From: Epiperipatus broadwayi
Taxonomy: Eukaryota; Onychophora; Udeonychophora; Euonychophora; Peripatidae
DNA length: 64,000 nucleotides
NCBI GenBank assembly: GCA_028023455.1
Contig: JAQFVV010006654.1
Coordinates: 488,470-552,469, forward strand
Direction: 5' to 3'
Below the pieces are notes generated by a model, which saw only the letters and a list, made by a program, of their open reading frames with translations, did no database searches and was not told the DNA's origin. How positions within the stretch are numbered: position 1 is the first letter of the stretch; every line of letters begins with the position of its first letter. Shown in pieces: positions 13,890-25,449 of this stretch. Made by a program: the position numbers and the translations under genes.

Positions 13890-13922
13890 TAGAGTTATAA
13901 TTATTTATTAAACACACAGGAA
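13890..13922 (+). repeat. 33-bp direct repeat, copy 2 (in the hairpin spacer)
   Basis: Partner of 13519-13551, lying 12 bp before the right arm. Confidence 0.75.
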
Positions 13923-13934
13923 AATCATACGGTT

Positions 13935-14202
13935 CTGCAAATGTTAATTTGTATAGGAAATAGTGGACTTAAATAGTATAGTGAACAACAGCTTCACACT
14001 CCCAAATCAAGGTGCTTCAGTTTAGCATATATAAGCAAAAAGTTAGGTTAAAGATAAGATGGCCCCTCTTATCTTTATAAAAGTTTGTGTCATGGTTTGA
14101 GAGGTCCCTCTATCAGAAAAAATAAATATATTGCTTGACTATTATAAATTTCAAGCACATGTGACAGAGGTTAAAAGCATGTTTTAAAAGTATTTAGTTC
14201 TT
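13935..14202 (-). repeat. Large inverted repeat, right arm
   Basis: Reverse complement of 13570-13832. It ends directly where the 3' end of PLE fragment B begins. Confidence 0.8.
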
Positions 14203-15065
14203 TTTGTATATTGGTCTATTTTCATCATCTAACATTAAGTATTGAATATCTTTAGAAAACTTTACCATTATTTAAATTTTCCAATTGTATTCAACTCTTA
14301 TTAAGAGCAGACAGTTTAGTACATGCACATTTCAAAAGGTATTATTCTCCTCTTCTTTATGTGTTTCTAGCCTGACCAATGACAGTACTAGCATAAACTT
14401 AGATTTTTGAATATTGAATTTTAAGATAATGCACTAGATAACTGATCCATCATGCTAAAGGCAACAGTCAGAAGAAATTATATATAGTTATCTATGATGT
14501 TCCTCCTAATTTCTTTACTTTTCCTAAGAGACAAGTTGATTAGTACTTTCCATATTTTATGTATAGTCATACTAAATTGATTTATATAGTTATTTGCTAT
14601 TGTTATGTGAGCAACTTTTATGAATTTTCTTCTTTGTACCTTTTTTTTTCTAGATAATATTTTTGTATTTTCTCAATTGAACATACCTTTCTAAATACAC
14701 ACATGGTCTGCTACCATAGACATAACAGTTTTCTCTAATCTGATCATCAATTTCTACTCTTTCAATCATTGTCAATGGGGCAACTAGCCCCACCAATAAA
14801 CATTCTTACACATTTACATGGTATTTTTGCTTTTCCACATTTCAAGTTTAGACTCTATAGATGTTAGATATCCTCATAATGTGACAAGTCTCTGAGAAAC
14901 TGTTTTCATGATATACTGATTGCATATTTTCCTAAATTTGTCTGCTATTTTTGTTATTTATAGATACACTACAGTACCAATAATTGCTTTTTTATGATTG
15001 TCTATTTTAAGGCTTTCTTAATGGCAGCTGAGGGGTAATCATTGTTCATAAGTATTGTTTTATAG
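14203..15065 (-). mobile_element. PLE fragment B: 3' UTR and endonuclease end
   Basis: This repeats the left part of PLE A: the 3' UTR with its degenerate tRNA-like module (about 14400-14470), then GIY-YIG C-terminal sequence, stopping inside the coding region near 15065. It lies upstream of A in the same orientation. That is the usual PLE layout, where a partial copy of the 3' part precedes the full unit (pseudo-LTR). Stops throughout; no intact frame. Confidence 0.7.
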
Positions 15066-15238
15066 GAGTAGATAAAAATATAGATAGATAAGTGGATGGA
15101 AGAATAATTAGATAGACAGTCTATTTTAAGGCTTTCTTAATGGCAGCTGAGGGTTAATCATTTTTCATAAATATTGTTTTATACGAGTAGATAAAAATAT
15201 AGATAGATAAGTGGATGGAAGAATAATTAGATAGACAG
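15001..15238 (+). repeat. 119-bp tandem duplication
   Basis: 15001-15119 and 15120-15238 differ at about four positions, all in the middle third. The unit begins TCTATTTTAAGGCTTTCTTA, which is PLE B coding DNA, and runs into ATAGATAGATAAGTGGATGG. The duplication therefore crosses the end of the PLE fragment and is younger than its truncation. Confidence 0.9.
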
Positions 15239-16379
15239 ATAAGTAGGAATATATATATATATGGACAAAAAGAAATTGTCTTTAATAGTCAACTTAAGGC
15301 CAAAGCAAATGCCAAGAAATGAAGATTAATAGTTTTTATTTTTAATTTTATTCTAGCCTAATGTGCTTTAAAAGTGAATCAGACAAAAAATATTTCTAGT
15401 TAACTCACTTCAACTTACATAGATAAAAATATTTCTAGATAAATATATAAAAAGTTCTATTGTAATCAATAAAAATCTCATAATTATATCTAGCACAATA
15501 GAAAAATAGAATTATCAATACGAGTATGACCATTCAGGAGTTTGATAATTTTAACTCACTCGATAAAAAAATGTACTTCGTGAAGTACACACATAGTCAG
15601 GCAGAGTGGTTTGAGTTTGTGTGTTGGTGAACGATTGAGGTGCAGTGAAATTTGATATGGAGGGTGATTTGATAAAATATCTAAAAAAAAAAAAATTAAA
15701 TATATATCTTAAATGATTGTTTATTATATATTTAACATGAATAACCATTTCTAATTTTTATCACTTTTGTTTACTGTAAAAAAAATATGCACTCAGTATT
15801 AATCATTTTATGCAACTGCTAATTGATGTTTTTTATAAAATATAAAAAGTAAATCAAGATTGAAAGGATCATTCACTTTCCTTTTATTTATTTATCTATC
15901 TTGACAGATATTAAAATGCTGTAATTTTGAAAATGTTTTCTTTTTTCATTTGTTTTACGAATATGATTTCAAGTAATAGAAATTGTATTCACTTTTATTT
16001 TTCGTCATTTTTATTATTAATATTTCTTGGCTGACAGTAGAATGAGTCACTACGTATAGTAATCGATCCGTTTTTTTAACTATTACATTTTAAAGTTTAT
16101 GTATTCGATTAATTTATAATGAAGAAATAAATCTCACTTATTTTTCATACTTACTATAAACAATTATTTCAGAGAGAAAAAGTGGTGTATATAAAAATAA
16201 TAAATGAGGCTAATTTAAAGCAATGATTATAATACTTTTTATCACAGAGATTTAACGTTTAGATATTATAAACCAAAGTAGACAAAATTAAATTTAAAAA
16301 ATATTTATTTGTTTAACCTATTACAAGCGTTTCTGTTTCTATTTATACAGTCAATATGTGACCGTTTTATCTCATAAGA
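15239..16379. other. Nothing recognised
   Basis: AT-rich, with no coding motif on either strand. The 65-codon minus frame at 15551-15748 shows no family features. Confidence 0.5.
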
Positions 16380-16850
16380 TCAATTGTCGTTAGTTTTCAA
16401 TCATTATTAGTTCACTGTAGGATCTATATCTCAAGTTTGATTCTTCACATCACACCAACAAACTTCTGTACTTCACCTTATCCATCTCTCAGATGATCCC
16501 TTTCTATTACAATCGTTTGGAACACTTTAACTGTCCATTTGTTAATGTTTTTACTATAATATGCCCAGTCTAGCTTTATTTTGTTCCCTTTATTTTTTTC
16601 AATGATATCAATAATATCTGTTTCTTAACTAAATATTTCACTTTCAATCCCTTGTTGTTATTCCAAACATACATATTTCTATACTTTGTTAAGTAATATC
16701 AAGTCTTTAAACTGCTGTTTTGTTAGGTGTCCAAATTTCAGGCCCATGATTAATATGTTATTGATAAAGCACAAAACTTTTTTCAAACACATGGGCATAT
16801 TTTCTTTTAATATTAAACTATTTCTACCAAAAGCACTCAACTAAGTTTAA
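16380..16850 (-). pseudogene. RTE-type LINE relic, C-terminal end
   Basis: Minus-strand frames contain MPMCLKKVLCFINN near 16795, equivalent to the MPMCLKMKVFNKC block of the better copy at 48728. They go on to an IDIIEKNKG block and a WTVKVFQT block near 16530, in the order seen in RTE-like LINE C-termini. Stops and frameshifts are frequent. Only the part after the RT palm is present. It lies head-to-head with the plus-strand RTE relic at 17630. Confidence 0.65.
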
Positions 16851-17629
16851 GGCTATGATTAATTTTAACCAATAAGATTACATGTCAGTTGCTGTGCACC
16901 AGCTATTAATGTGATTCACTGTGGCAGATATCGGAATACTGTTTGAAGATAACGACCAAGTGTAAATAATAGAAAAGTGTGCCAGCCAAGAACTTCTGCT
17001 GTCTTATAGAGTAGAACATTGGCTCTATATTTTTTACAATACAAACAGTTTTTTCTGACGTTCTCTTTTTTCTTTTCAGCCTTCTAAGTTATTGTTGTGC
17101 CCTGGCATCATGCCATCTGATATCTATACTAACTGTGACAATGGGATTGTGTGTTTATGTAACATTTCCATTCTTTAATAACATTTACAACATTTCTCAC
17201 TCCAATTTTTTTAGCACAATCCCTAGAGAATTAAAAAAAAGCAATGACGGGATAGGCTTAGTAGGCTGACAGTGCTTAGTATAATATTTGCTTAAGGCAG
17301 TACAATCACTAATGAGTTGATTTGTAACTGGATTTTAATGAAACAGCAGTTCCAACTAGCAAAGATGTATGTTTTGATAGTCATATATCAGAATCCCCTG
17401 CCTAATATCCTAATGGAATGCATTAAAATATGTGATCTAAAAATGGCCTGCCTCACATAGGCTGGCGATATCTCTCCTAGTAGATTATTTATTACATTAA
17501 TAGAAATAAAAACAATAGTAATAATAATAACAATGATAACAGAAATAGTAGTAAAGCCAGAAAAAGGTAAGTGCTATAAATCTTTTTTTTTCTAAGTATA
17601 GGTACATGAATTGTGCAAAATTTTATTAG
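16851..17629. other. Unassigned; possibly the 5' region of the next LINE
   Basis: Weak coding-like sequence near 17330-17500 in plus orientation leads into the endonuclease region of the RTE relic that follows. It has no diagnostic motif. Confidence 0.35.
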
Positions 17630-19960
17630 ATGTAAAATTCTTCAAGACCATAAAGAAGGATGAAATTGGTGGCAAAGAAGCTATCGAGTTTTAAGATAGA
17701 TATAACTGCTCTTAATGAAACTCATCTCACAGAGAGAAAAAAATTAATAGAATAGATGGATAGAAGTTTTTTTTTTTTTTTTTAAATGGTAATGAAAATA
17801 AAATGTATGAGGTTATTTGTTGTAAAGTCTAATTGTGCATCTTCCAATGTTGGGATTTCTTCTTTGTATCAAAGAAAGGCTCATGGTATTAAAACTATCC
17901 TCAACAGTGGTACTAGTGCTCATTTTAATAGTGTCTATGCTCCGATCTTAGATTCAGAGAATACAAAAACAGGAAAGGTTTATTTTTCCTTAAAGAGCAT
18001 TATTACAGCAATCCCATTAAAATGTCAAATTATTCTTCTTGGAGACTTTAAAGCTCATACGGATATAAATGATTAGACTTCCCTCAAAATTTATTGGAAA
18101 TAATGCTATTGATATTATAAATTCAAATGATTTATTATTCTCAAAATTATGCGTAATACATGGGTATAAATATTTTTGAAGCTAAAAAGCTACTATAAAG
18201 CAACATGGATTCATATACACTCAAAACAATGATATTTAGTAGATTACATTATAGTTAGGAATCAGAATACAAGAGAAATAAATATTAAGAAAGTAGTTAC
18301 AAGCACAGGTTGTTGGATAGATCATGCATTAGTACTTCCAATAATAAAATAATTGCAATAAAAATTGATATTTATTCAATTATATTCACAAAAAAACTGA
18401 TGTGTGATCTTTAGAAATATCTATTATAAGTATTAAATTTCAACAGTTATCTATATATAGTTTAATTGCTAATCTAGATCTTCAGGATTGGATTATCTTA
18501 TTATTGAGTGAAGAATTCTCTTAAAAAGCATATGATGAATATAAGTAAAACTATTCTTGGGTTTAATAAAAAAGAAAAATCATGACTAGTTTTCTGATAA
18601 TTATCTTATTTGTAGTAACTTAATATGACAAACATGTGTGTTTTTGCTTGCCAAAGTAATAGATTAAATGTGGAATTTCATATTAAAGATAAAGATCTGA
18701 AGGCAGAAGTCTAATACCTGACAACAAGATTTAAAATGACTGGAGAATTAAAACTCCAAAGATGAAGACATTACCCATGACCATTCTAGATCATTTTTCA
18801 TAGATTGAAAGCAAAATATGAATTTAAGAAGCTGCATGATAATATTCTTAAACCCAGCAATGATACTCTCTTATATGATGACAATAATATTTTGAACATG
18901 TGCAAGGAATAATTTCGTCCTCTTTTGAATAATATCACAACAATTGAGATATAACTTTTAATCATATACCCATTTAATCTATTCATTTAGATTTGGATAC
19001 AGACTCAAAACAGCTCTTTGTAATCTTAAAATGGAAATTATGCAAGTTCTAATTAAATACCTGGAATATGATGGTGACATGTAAGCTTCAAAAATTTTTG
19101 GAATTTTATAGAAATCTTGAGAATGTTTTTATTGTTCCAATTTTTAAAAACAAAGGTAATGGATAAGATTGCAGTAATTTACGTTGGAATATTATTATTA
19201 TCAGTTAGAGAAAAAGTATTTTCAAAAATTATGTTGAATAGGTTGTTTCCAATCACAGATTAATGCTTAGCTTAGACTCAATGTGCTTTGAAAATCACAA
19301 ATCACTAGAGACGTTTTTTTTGTTGTTGTTGCAAGACAAATGCATGAAATTTATCGAAACAAAGAATAAACATATATCGCTTTTATTGATTTGGTCAAGA
19401 AATTTGTATTATCTATTATCACAGGTCACTGGCATTGTTTGAAATTAGTTGTTCACCAAAATATATTTATATTATACATCTTCCTGATGAAATGAGAGGA
19501 AATGTTTTTTTTTTTTTTTTTGCAGTTGGAAAGACTGTGATATTTTAAATGAAAACTGGTGACAACGAAGGATACATACTAGCTCTAACTTATTTATAAT
19601 TTTTATGGCTGGTTGGCCTCTGAAATTTTTTATAGGCAACTCAATCATATAAGGATCAAGATACATATAGGTTTAATGGGGGAAATTTTTAATCCATTAC
19701 AAGGAAAAACAAGAACTGCTTGAATTCTGAATTTATAGTCGTCTGATGTGTATGTCATTTTTTGCTACTTCAAAAGTCGATTTACGGGATGCGCTTAATG
19801 TTTTTAAAGTCTTTGGTTTATTGATTAATGTTTAACAAGCATATTATTTTCAAGCAATGACGGAAGAAAAATCGTCAGAATCTTTTGCTTTGGATATTTA
19901 TCAACTTAAAAATGTAAATTAGTTTAAATAGTTTGTAATGACAAATGAGTAGACTTCTCT
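17630..19960 (+). pseudogene. RTE-type LINE relic with endonuclease and RT
   Basis: An APE-type endonuclease comes first. NETHLTERKK lies near 17715 (the conserved Glu of the E-T-H block). The open stretch 17786-18076 holds VYAPILDSEN and IILLGDFKAHTD, matching the usual GDFNAR catalytic block. RT blocks follow in broken frames: VPIF-KNKG near 19135, a GKVFSKIMLNRL-like stretch near 19220, a QCALK block near 19280, and an IDL--KKF stretch near 19390 where motif A sits. Frames switch often, so the copy is dead. Such elements copy their RNA at a nicked target. A T-rich run at 17769-17782 and another at 19507-19520 have expanded inside it. Confidence 0.72.
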
Positions 19961-19989
19961 TGCATGAATTGTAATACATGTTTATTATG

Positions 19990-20648
19990 GTGGCAGGCAA
20001 GCGATTAAGAAATTGAGTAAAGTAATACTGCAGATTGTTTAGTGCTCTCAAGGGCTTATGGTGTCTTCATATTCATAGCAGAATCAGAACAGAAAAAAGT
20101 GGAATGTTTATATAGGCCGATGGTATTTAAATTTATGTAAATTAGAGTTTAAAGCATTTGTTTTTTTGGAAAGAGGGAAGAATGATTCTTTGCAGTTTAT
20201 AGAGTAGGTGTGGTTACCTATATACCAAGCTTCCCTAATTTTCCATTTTGCATCATTCCCCCCCCATATTCTATGGCAGAAGACATGGGTTGAAATGTAC
20301 ATCCCATTACTTTTTTTGTACTCCAGGAAAATAAAGCTATATTCAAGCTTGTCAGATGCTCTTGTATATAAGTATTGATATTGTGAAAAGCATGTAGATA
20401 GATGTGCCCAGGATTCTCCATAGTATGTTGATTTGCAACCGGTTTGGAAGGATTCAATTTTATATACAGTGTTAGAGGTCAATTCAGGTTCAAATCAATC
20501 CTTCAAATTATTAATTTGTCTATTGGGTGAGATGAGGGTTCAGAAACTCAGTCAAAATGTTGGGGGAAAAGTTTTATTAAAAGTTTTTGTTAATGCAGGA
20601 TTGTATGTCAGGAGTATCCAAGGTTTCTCACCAATGAGGGAGGAGTTT
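19990..20648 (-). mobile_element. PLE C-terminal fragment, left arm of a head-to-head palindrome
   Basis: On the minus strand 20482-20108 is open and reads as PLE endonuclease sequence: NTVYKIESFQTGCKSTYYGE corresponds to the GIY-YIG entry (YKI ... YYGE, with YG replacing YIG), then KWKIREAWYIGNHTYSINCK near its end. Linker sequence before the domain runs back to the palindrome centre at about 20648, where the copy is 5'-truncated. The 3' UTR runs outward to about 19990. The right arm 20649-21300 is its inverted partner. Confidence 0.7.
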
Positions 20649-21300
20649 AAACCCCCTCAGTGATGATAGATCTTGGCTACTTGTGACATACATCCCTGCA
20701 CTAACAAAAACATTTAACAATACCATTTCTCCAATATTTTGGTTGAGTTTCTGAACCCCATCTCAACCAATAGACTAATTAATAACTCCAAGGATAGACT
20801 CAAACCTGAACTGACTCCTAACACCATGTATAAAATTGAATGCCCCAAACTGAATACAAAACAACATACTATGGAGAATCCTGGGTTCTTCTATCCACAG
20901 CTTTTCACAACACCAATATTTATATTCAAAAGCATCTGACAAGCTTGAATATAGCTCTATTTTTCTGGAATACCAAAAAGTAATAGGACCTATATTTAAA
21001 GCCATGTCTGCTGATTTAGAATATATTAAAAGAAATGACATAAAATGGAAAATTAGGGAAGCATGATGTATAGCTAACCACACCTATGCTACAAACTGCA
21101 AAGAATCTTGCTTCACCCTCTCCAAAAGTTGGACACTTTGAACTTCAATTACATAAATTTAAACACCATTGGCCTATATAAATATTCCATCTTTTTCCTA
21201 TTCTGAATCTGCTATTAATATGAGGACACAATAAGCCCTCGAAAGCGCTAAGCCATCGTAATATTACTCTACTCAACTTATTTATCGCTGCATCCTAGCG
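20649..21300 (+). mobile_element. PLE C-terminal fragment, right arm of the palindrome
   Basis: It mirrors the left arm from the centre outward: TGTGACATACATCCCTGCA near 20684, a YKIEC block near 20830, SDKLEYS near 20937, KWKIREA near 21043, then 3' UTR. More stops have accumulated than in the left arm. Both 3' ends point outward, so two copies of the same 3' segment are joined at their 5' truncation points. Confidence 0.7.
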
Positions 21301-21589
21301 CACTTAACATGGATTCAGATGCTGAGACACGATGCAAGCACTAATTAAGGTGCTGCTGCTTTTAGCAAGTTAAAAGATCGAGTATTTCATCATAGCAAAA
21401 TAACTACCCCAACTAAGTTAACTAAATATAGACCTATTACTTTGACCGAATTTATTGAATGAAATCATGAGACTTGGAGATTCTATTAGCGCTATGTAAA
21501 TTTGAGATGTGGATACTACTACAATTTAAAAATGCAATAATAAGTTCATAAAACCAATTAATATGCTTTTTAACTTGCTGGTTGAGGAA
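21301..21589. other. Unassigned AT-rich spacer
   Basis: Between the palindrome and the minus-strand LINE. No motif recognised. Confidence 0.4.
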
Positions 21590-24060
21590 TTATAGAAACC
21601 ATTATGATAAAATCGCGACTTTGATGGAATGGATATGTCAAACGAATGAACAGTATAAGATCTTTTAAAAGTGTATTTTATGGTAACTCAAATTTGATTT
21701 TTACTGGAACAATAGACCTCATCCACGTTATAAGAATTCTCTCACAGGCATTCTAAAGCAGTACAATGTCAATTGTTTTCATTAGAAAGATATAGCACAG
21801 AATAAAACATCTCAAATAGAAAAATAAATCTTCATATCCTATAAGTGGATGTATTTCTGTTTCACAGATTGGTTTGTATGGACATCGCAAAACTCTATTT
21901 CTAGAGCAATTTTATTTTGATTATATTCATTTATGAGTGTCTATTTATTATTTATTCTTATGTCTCCATCTGTATTAATAATGCAATCAACGTATTTAAC
22001 GTTAACTTCTAATTTATAATTGAGCATCAATCTTTACTATCTTCATCTGAAAAAATTCATTGAGAATATCTTTAATCTTTTTATTATTTATTTTTCATCC
22101 TGATTTCGTAATTTTATCTGCTGCTTCTTGAATCACGTCGTGGCAGTCCTGAAGCATTATTTGCAAAAACATTCTTATTATCTGGAAATCTAGATGACTT
22201 AAATAATCTCCACACTTGTTGTTAGACCATTAAAAAAAATTGAAATTATGGAATCACTCTGTTTAGTAATATAATTTTTGTCATTACAGTTTGATCAATT
22301 TTCTTCAGATTTTGATATCATCCTGGGTCTATATCCCGGTGGTTCAAACTTTTAATCCCTATAAAATGATTATAGAATCAAGTGCCATTTCATAATCTAC
22401 AAATTCAATGCATTATTGATAACAACTCATCTGTATTGATTCTTTCTATAACTTCAAATCAATATTTTGATATTATTTACTGAATTAAAATCCCTTTTCT
22501 AATCCAGCTTGTTTTTGGTCGATTAAAATCCAAAGTTTTGTGAATGTGAGTTGTAATTATCTTGCTAAAGATTTTGTGTAGAGATGGCAAAAGTCTGATA
22601 GGTCTGTCACCCCAAATATCTTCGATATTGCTTGTATTAATTAACAGCATAGTTCTTTCAATCAACTGATACATTTTTATCATTTAGACATTTAGTATAT
22701 AGATTTTGTATTTCTTCACCTACTTCATTTAAACATTTACTATACAGTTTTTCTATTTCTTTGCCTCTTTTTTTAGAATAGCAGTATTAATTCCATTACT
22801 TCTTGAACTTTTTCTCTTCTTATATAGATTTGAATTTACGTTTCACGTCTTCATTTAAAAAGTTTGGAAATTTTATAATAAGTAATAATTATAATAGTTA
22901 TTTTGTTTTTTTGATTTTTATTTTTTGTAGAACTTTTCCACATTTTGATGGGATCTTTCCTCTTTTTAGCAATATTTCCATCTTTTCTTTTTACTACTGA
23001 AATAACTTTTTCTTCATATCAATATGTTGTTTTATATTTTTCAAATTTTTATTCTCTTTTATATCATTTCTTGCTAATTTTTAGATATATTTTCTTGCAT
23101 TATTATTAAATCTTTTCCGCTCTTTGCAAATGTAATCTGATATTTAATACTTCGTAGTAGAACATTTTAAAAATATTTTCATAGTTCTTCTTTTTTTCAA
23201 GCATTGTCCTTGTTTCTGTTATAAAGTAACTTATGAATTTCATATTTCTTCTACCCACTAACTTTATTGCATTTCTTAGTAGTATATTAGTTATCTTCTT
23301 ATTAACCTCACTTAAGTATCAGTCATTTTCAAAGTTTGTCAATGTTTTGAAACAATTAGTAATTCCTAATTTAAATTTATTATAGTGTTTCTGAAGATTA
23401 TGCATATCAATTCATAATTTTGTCTCAATAATTTTTGTCTTTCTAGTTTTATATTAACATATGACTTTTTGTCTTGATTCTTATAAGAACATTACAAACC
23501 TGAAATAAATAGTTTCTGCTGTTTAAAATATTCAATTGTGCTATAGCTTTATTTTGATGTTTGATGTACATTTCCCTTCAGCATTTTACACAAAAAATAT
23601 ATTCATAATTTAATTTAAAAAAAAAAAAAATTCTATAAGTCTGTGCGTCCTTTATTTCTCTCACTATAGTCAAATTTACCCACAGTACTTCTATCTTTTA
23701 ATTAGTTGCCAATTGTATCACTAAAAGCCTATAGTGACAATTTTGAAATATTGTTTGGACTGATTTTTTTTAAAAAAAAACATTTTGTATATCCATATAA
23801 AAATGTTATACATCTTCTTGATAATGAGAACTGGTTCTGGAAGGGAGAGTAAATTTTAATTGCTTTCATTTGGTGGTTTCCATTATTGAGTAACTAATCT
23901 AACCATTCTTTTATATCTCATCATTCTCCATAATATTGTTATTTATTTTTTTATTTATATTGAATCTCACTTCATTAAGCTTCCATACCTTTATAATAAA
24001 GTAAATTCCCACTTTTCAAATCAATTGTCTCTTTACTTTTTTTCTAACTTCGCAAAGTCC
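21590..24060 (-). pseudogene. RTE/Dong-like LINE relic (endonuclease tail, RT, C-terminal part)
   Basis: The best block is the minus frame 22683-22477, reading IEDIWGDRPIRLLPSLHKIF and then FSKIITTHI, equivalent to the NYRPISLL RT entry block. To the right (RT upstream) come an N-terminal RT linker (NILLRNAIKLVGRRNMKF near 23260) and remnants of the endonuclease end near 23700. To the left come eroded palm and thumb blocks and a MSIQTNL-like C-terminal part near 21880. Stops occur every few dozen codons. It is related to, but clearly diverged from, the relic at 17630-19960. Confidence 0.65.
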
Positions 24061-25440
24061 AAGACAGTTCTTTTTGTAATTTATGTAATCTTCCTTCACA
24101 TGAAAATGATTTGCAGTTGTAAATAGCTAAATAAGAGATCATCATTGAATGGCAATCTAGTTCAGCAAACAGGGGATTCTTAGCATTTTCGCCTTCAGAC
24201 TCCGGTCATCAATTGCTGCCTTTGCTGACAACTTTACAGCTTCCTGCGAATAAAGATCATAATTTAGTTTTGTCTCATATAATTGTAAATATTTAATTAA
24301 TAAAAGTATCCACACACGCATTCATACTGCATTTAAGAAAACTCAATTAGGGTGGAAATATTGCTAGAAAATTTATCTATATATTTTAAAATATATTAAC
24401 TTTCAGTTTGGATTCTCTAATTCAAGCCTGGTGAAAATTTTAAAAATAATCTACTGTATGTGTTTTTGTGCTTATTTTTAAAACACAGTATAAAAGTTAC
24501 TTATTACAAAATGTTTGTTACAATTTTTACACCAGGGGAAAAATGAATATAATTATGAAAAAGTTGTTGTATGCAACGAAAATTGTCTAGAAAAATTGAC
24601 AACCTAGAGAAATAAGCATCAGCATAAAATTGATAATATAATTATGCCTATTAATAGTAATAAATCAAGGTTTACAGTGGATGTACTGATGAGAAGTTGT
24701 GAAAATGATGAAGCTTCTATTTAAGTCTTATATATAAAAGTTGTAAATTCTTAAATTTTAGATGCAGTTATTCAAATTACATCAAAGATCCAATAGACTA
24801 TTTGAAAAATAGATTATTCATTGTGCAAAATATCAAAAGTGTAGTGTTAAAGAAATAAAAGCAAGGAGCTTTCCTATAAATTCTGAAGGTTCCATGATGC
24901 AATTGGAAGAATACAGAAACTTAAAAGACATTAGGAAGAACTTTTATTCAATGTAGATAGTAACAACTACGTAGAGTGTGTTTACACGAATTTAGGACAA
25001 CGTTTATAACGAGATCAAGCTTAAGTCTGACTATCTATTATTAATATGTGTATAATTACTTACTATTATTGACTTAATAAGCTATAAAATCAAGTTTTGT
25101 CTGATAAATTCTAGCTGACAGATTACAATAAAATTCACAGCAGTTTTTTTTTAGATAAATATTCATTTTTTTTGCTTACGTAGAACATTTTAGTATAAGG
25201 AATGTTAGGGATCACGGAATATTTCAGTCGGACATAGTTTTTTTTTTAAAAAAAAAAAAAAACTGACATTTAGCTGCAAGTTGTGAAAAAATAATTATTT
25301 TGTAAAATATTGATTGAGATCAAAATAGTAAAAAAAAAAAACATTGTCCAATTGTGTACGTAATGTTTCTAGAAAACCATTAAGTATTAATTGACAGTTC
25401 TAAGATTAAACAACTTTTTCTAGTATTTGCCTGAAGATTT
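24061..25440. other. Nothing firmly recognised
   Basis: A short, weakly coding-like plus-strand stretch near 24790-24960 (IKARSFPINSEGSMMQLEEY) has no family I can name. The T/A-rich inverted run at 25240-25262 is low complexity. Confidence 0.4.
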
Positions 25441-25449
25441 GTGACGATG

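Noticed and set aside
20108-20482. 124-codon frame as a possible host gene
   Set aside because: It is the endonuclease part of a PLE relic in a palindrome, with the mirrored copy broken.
24684-24712. CTGATGA ... GAAAA near 24.7 kb
   Set aside because: The sequence between the boxes cannot form stem II.
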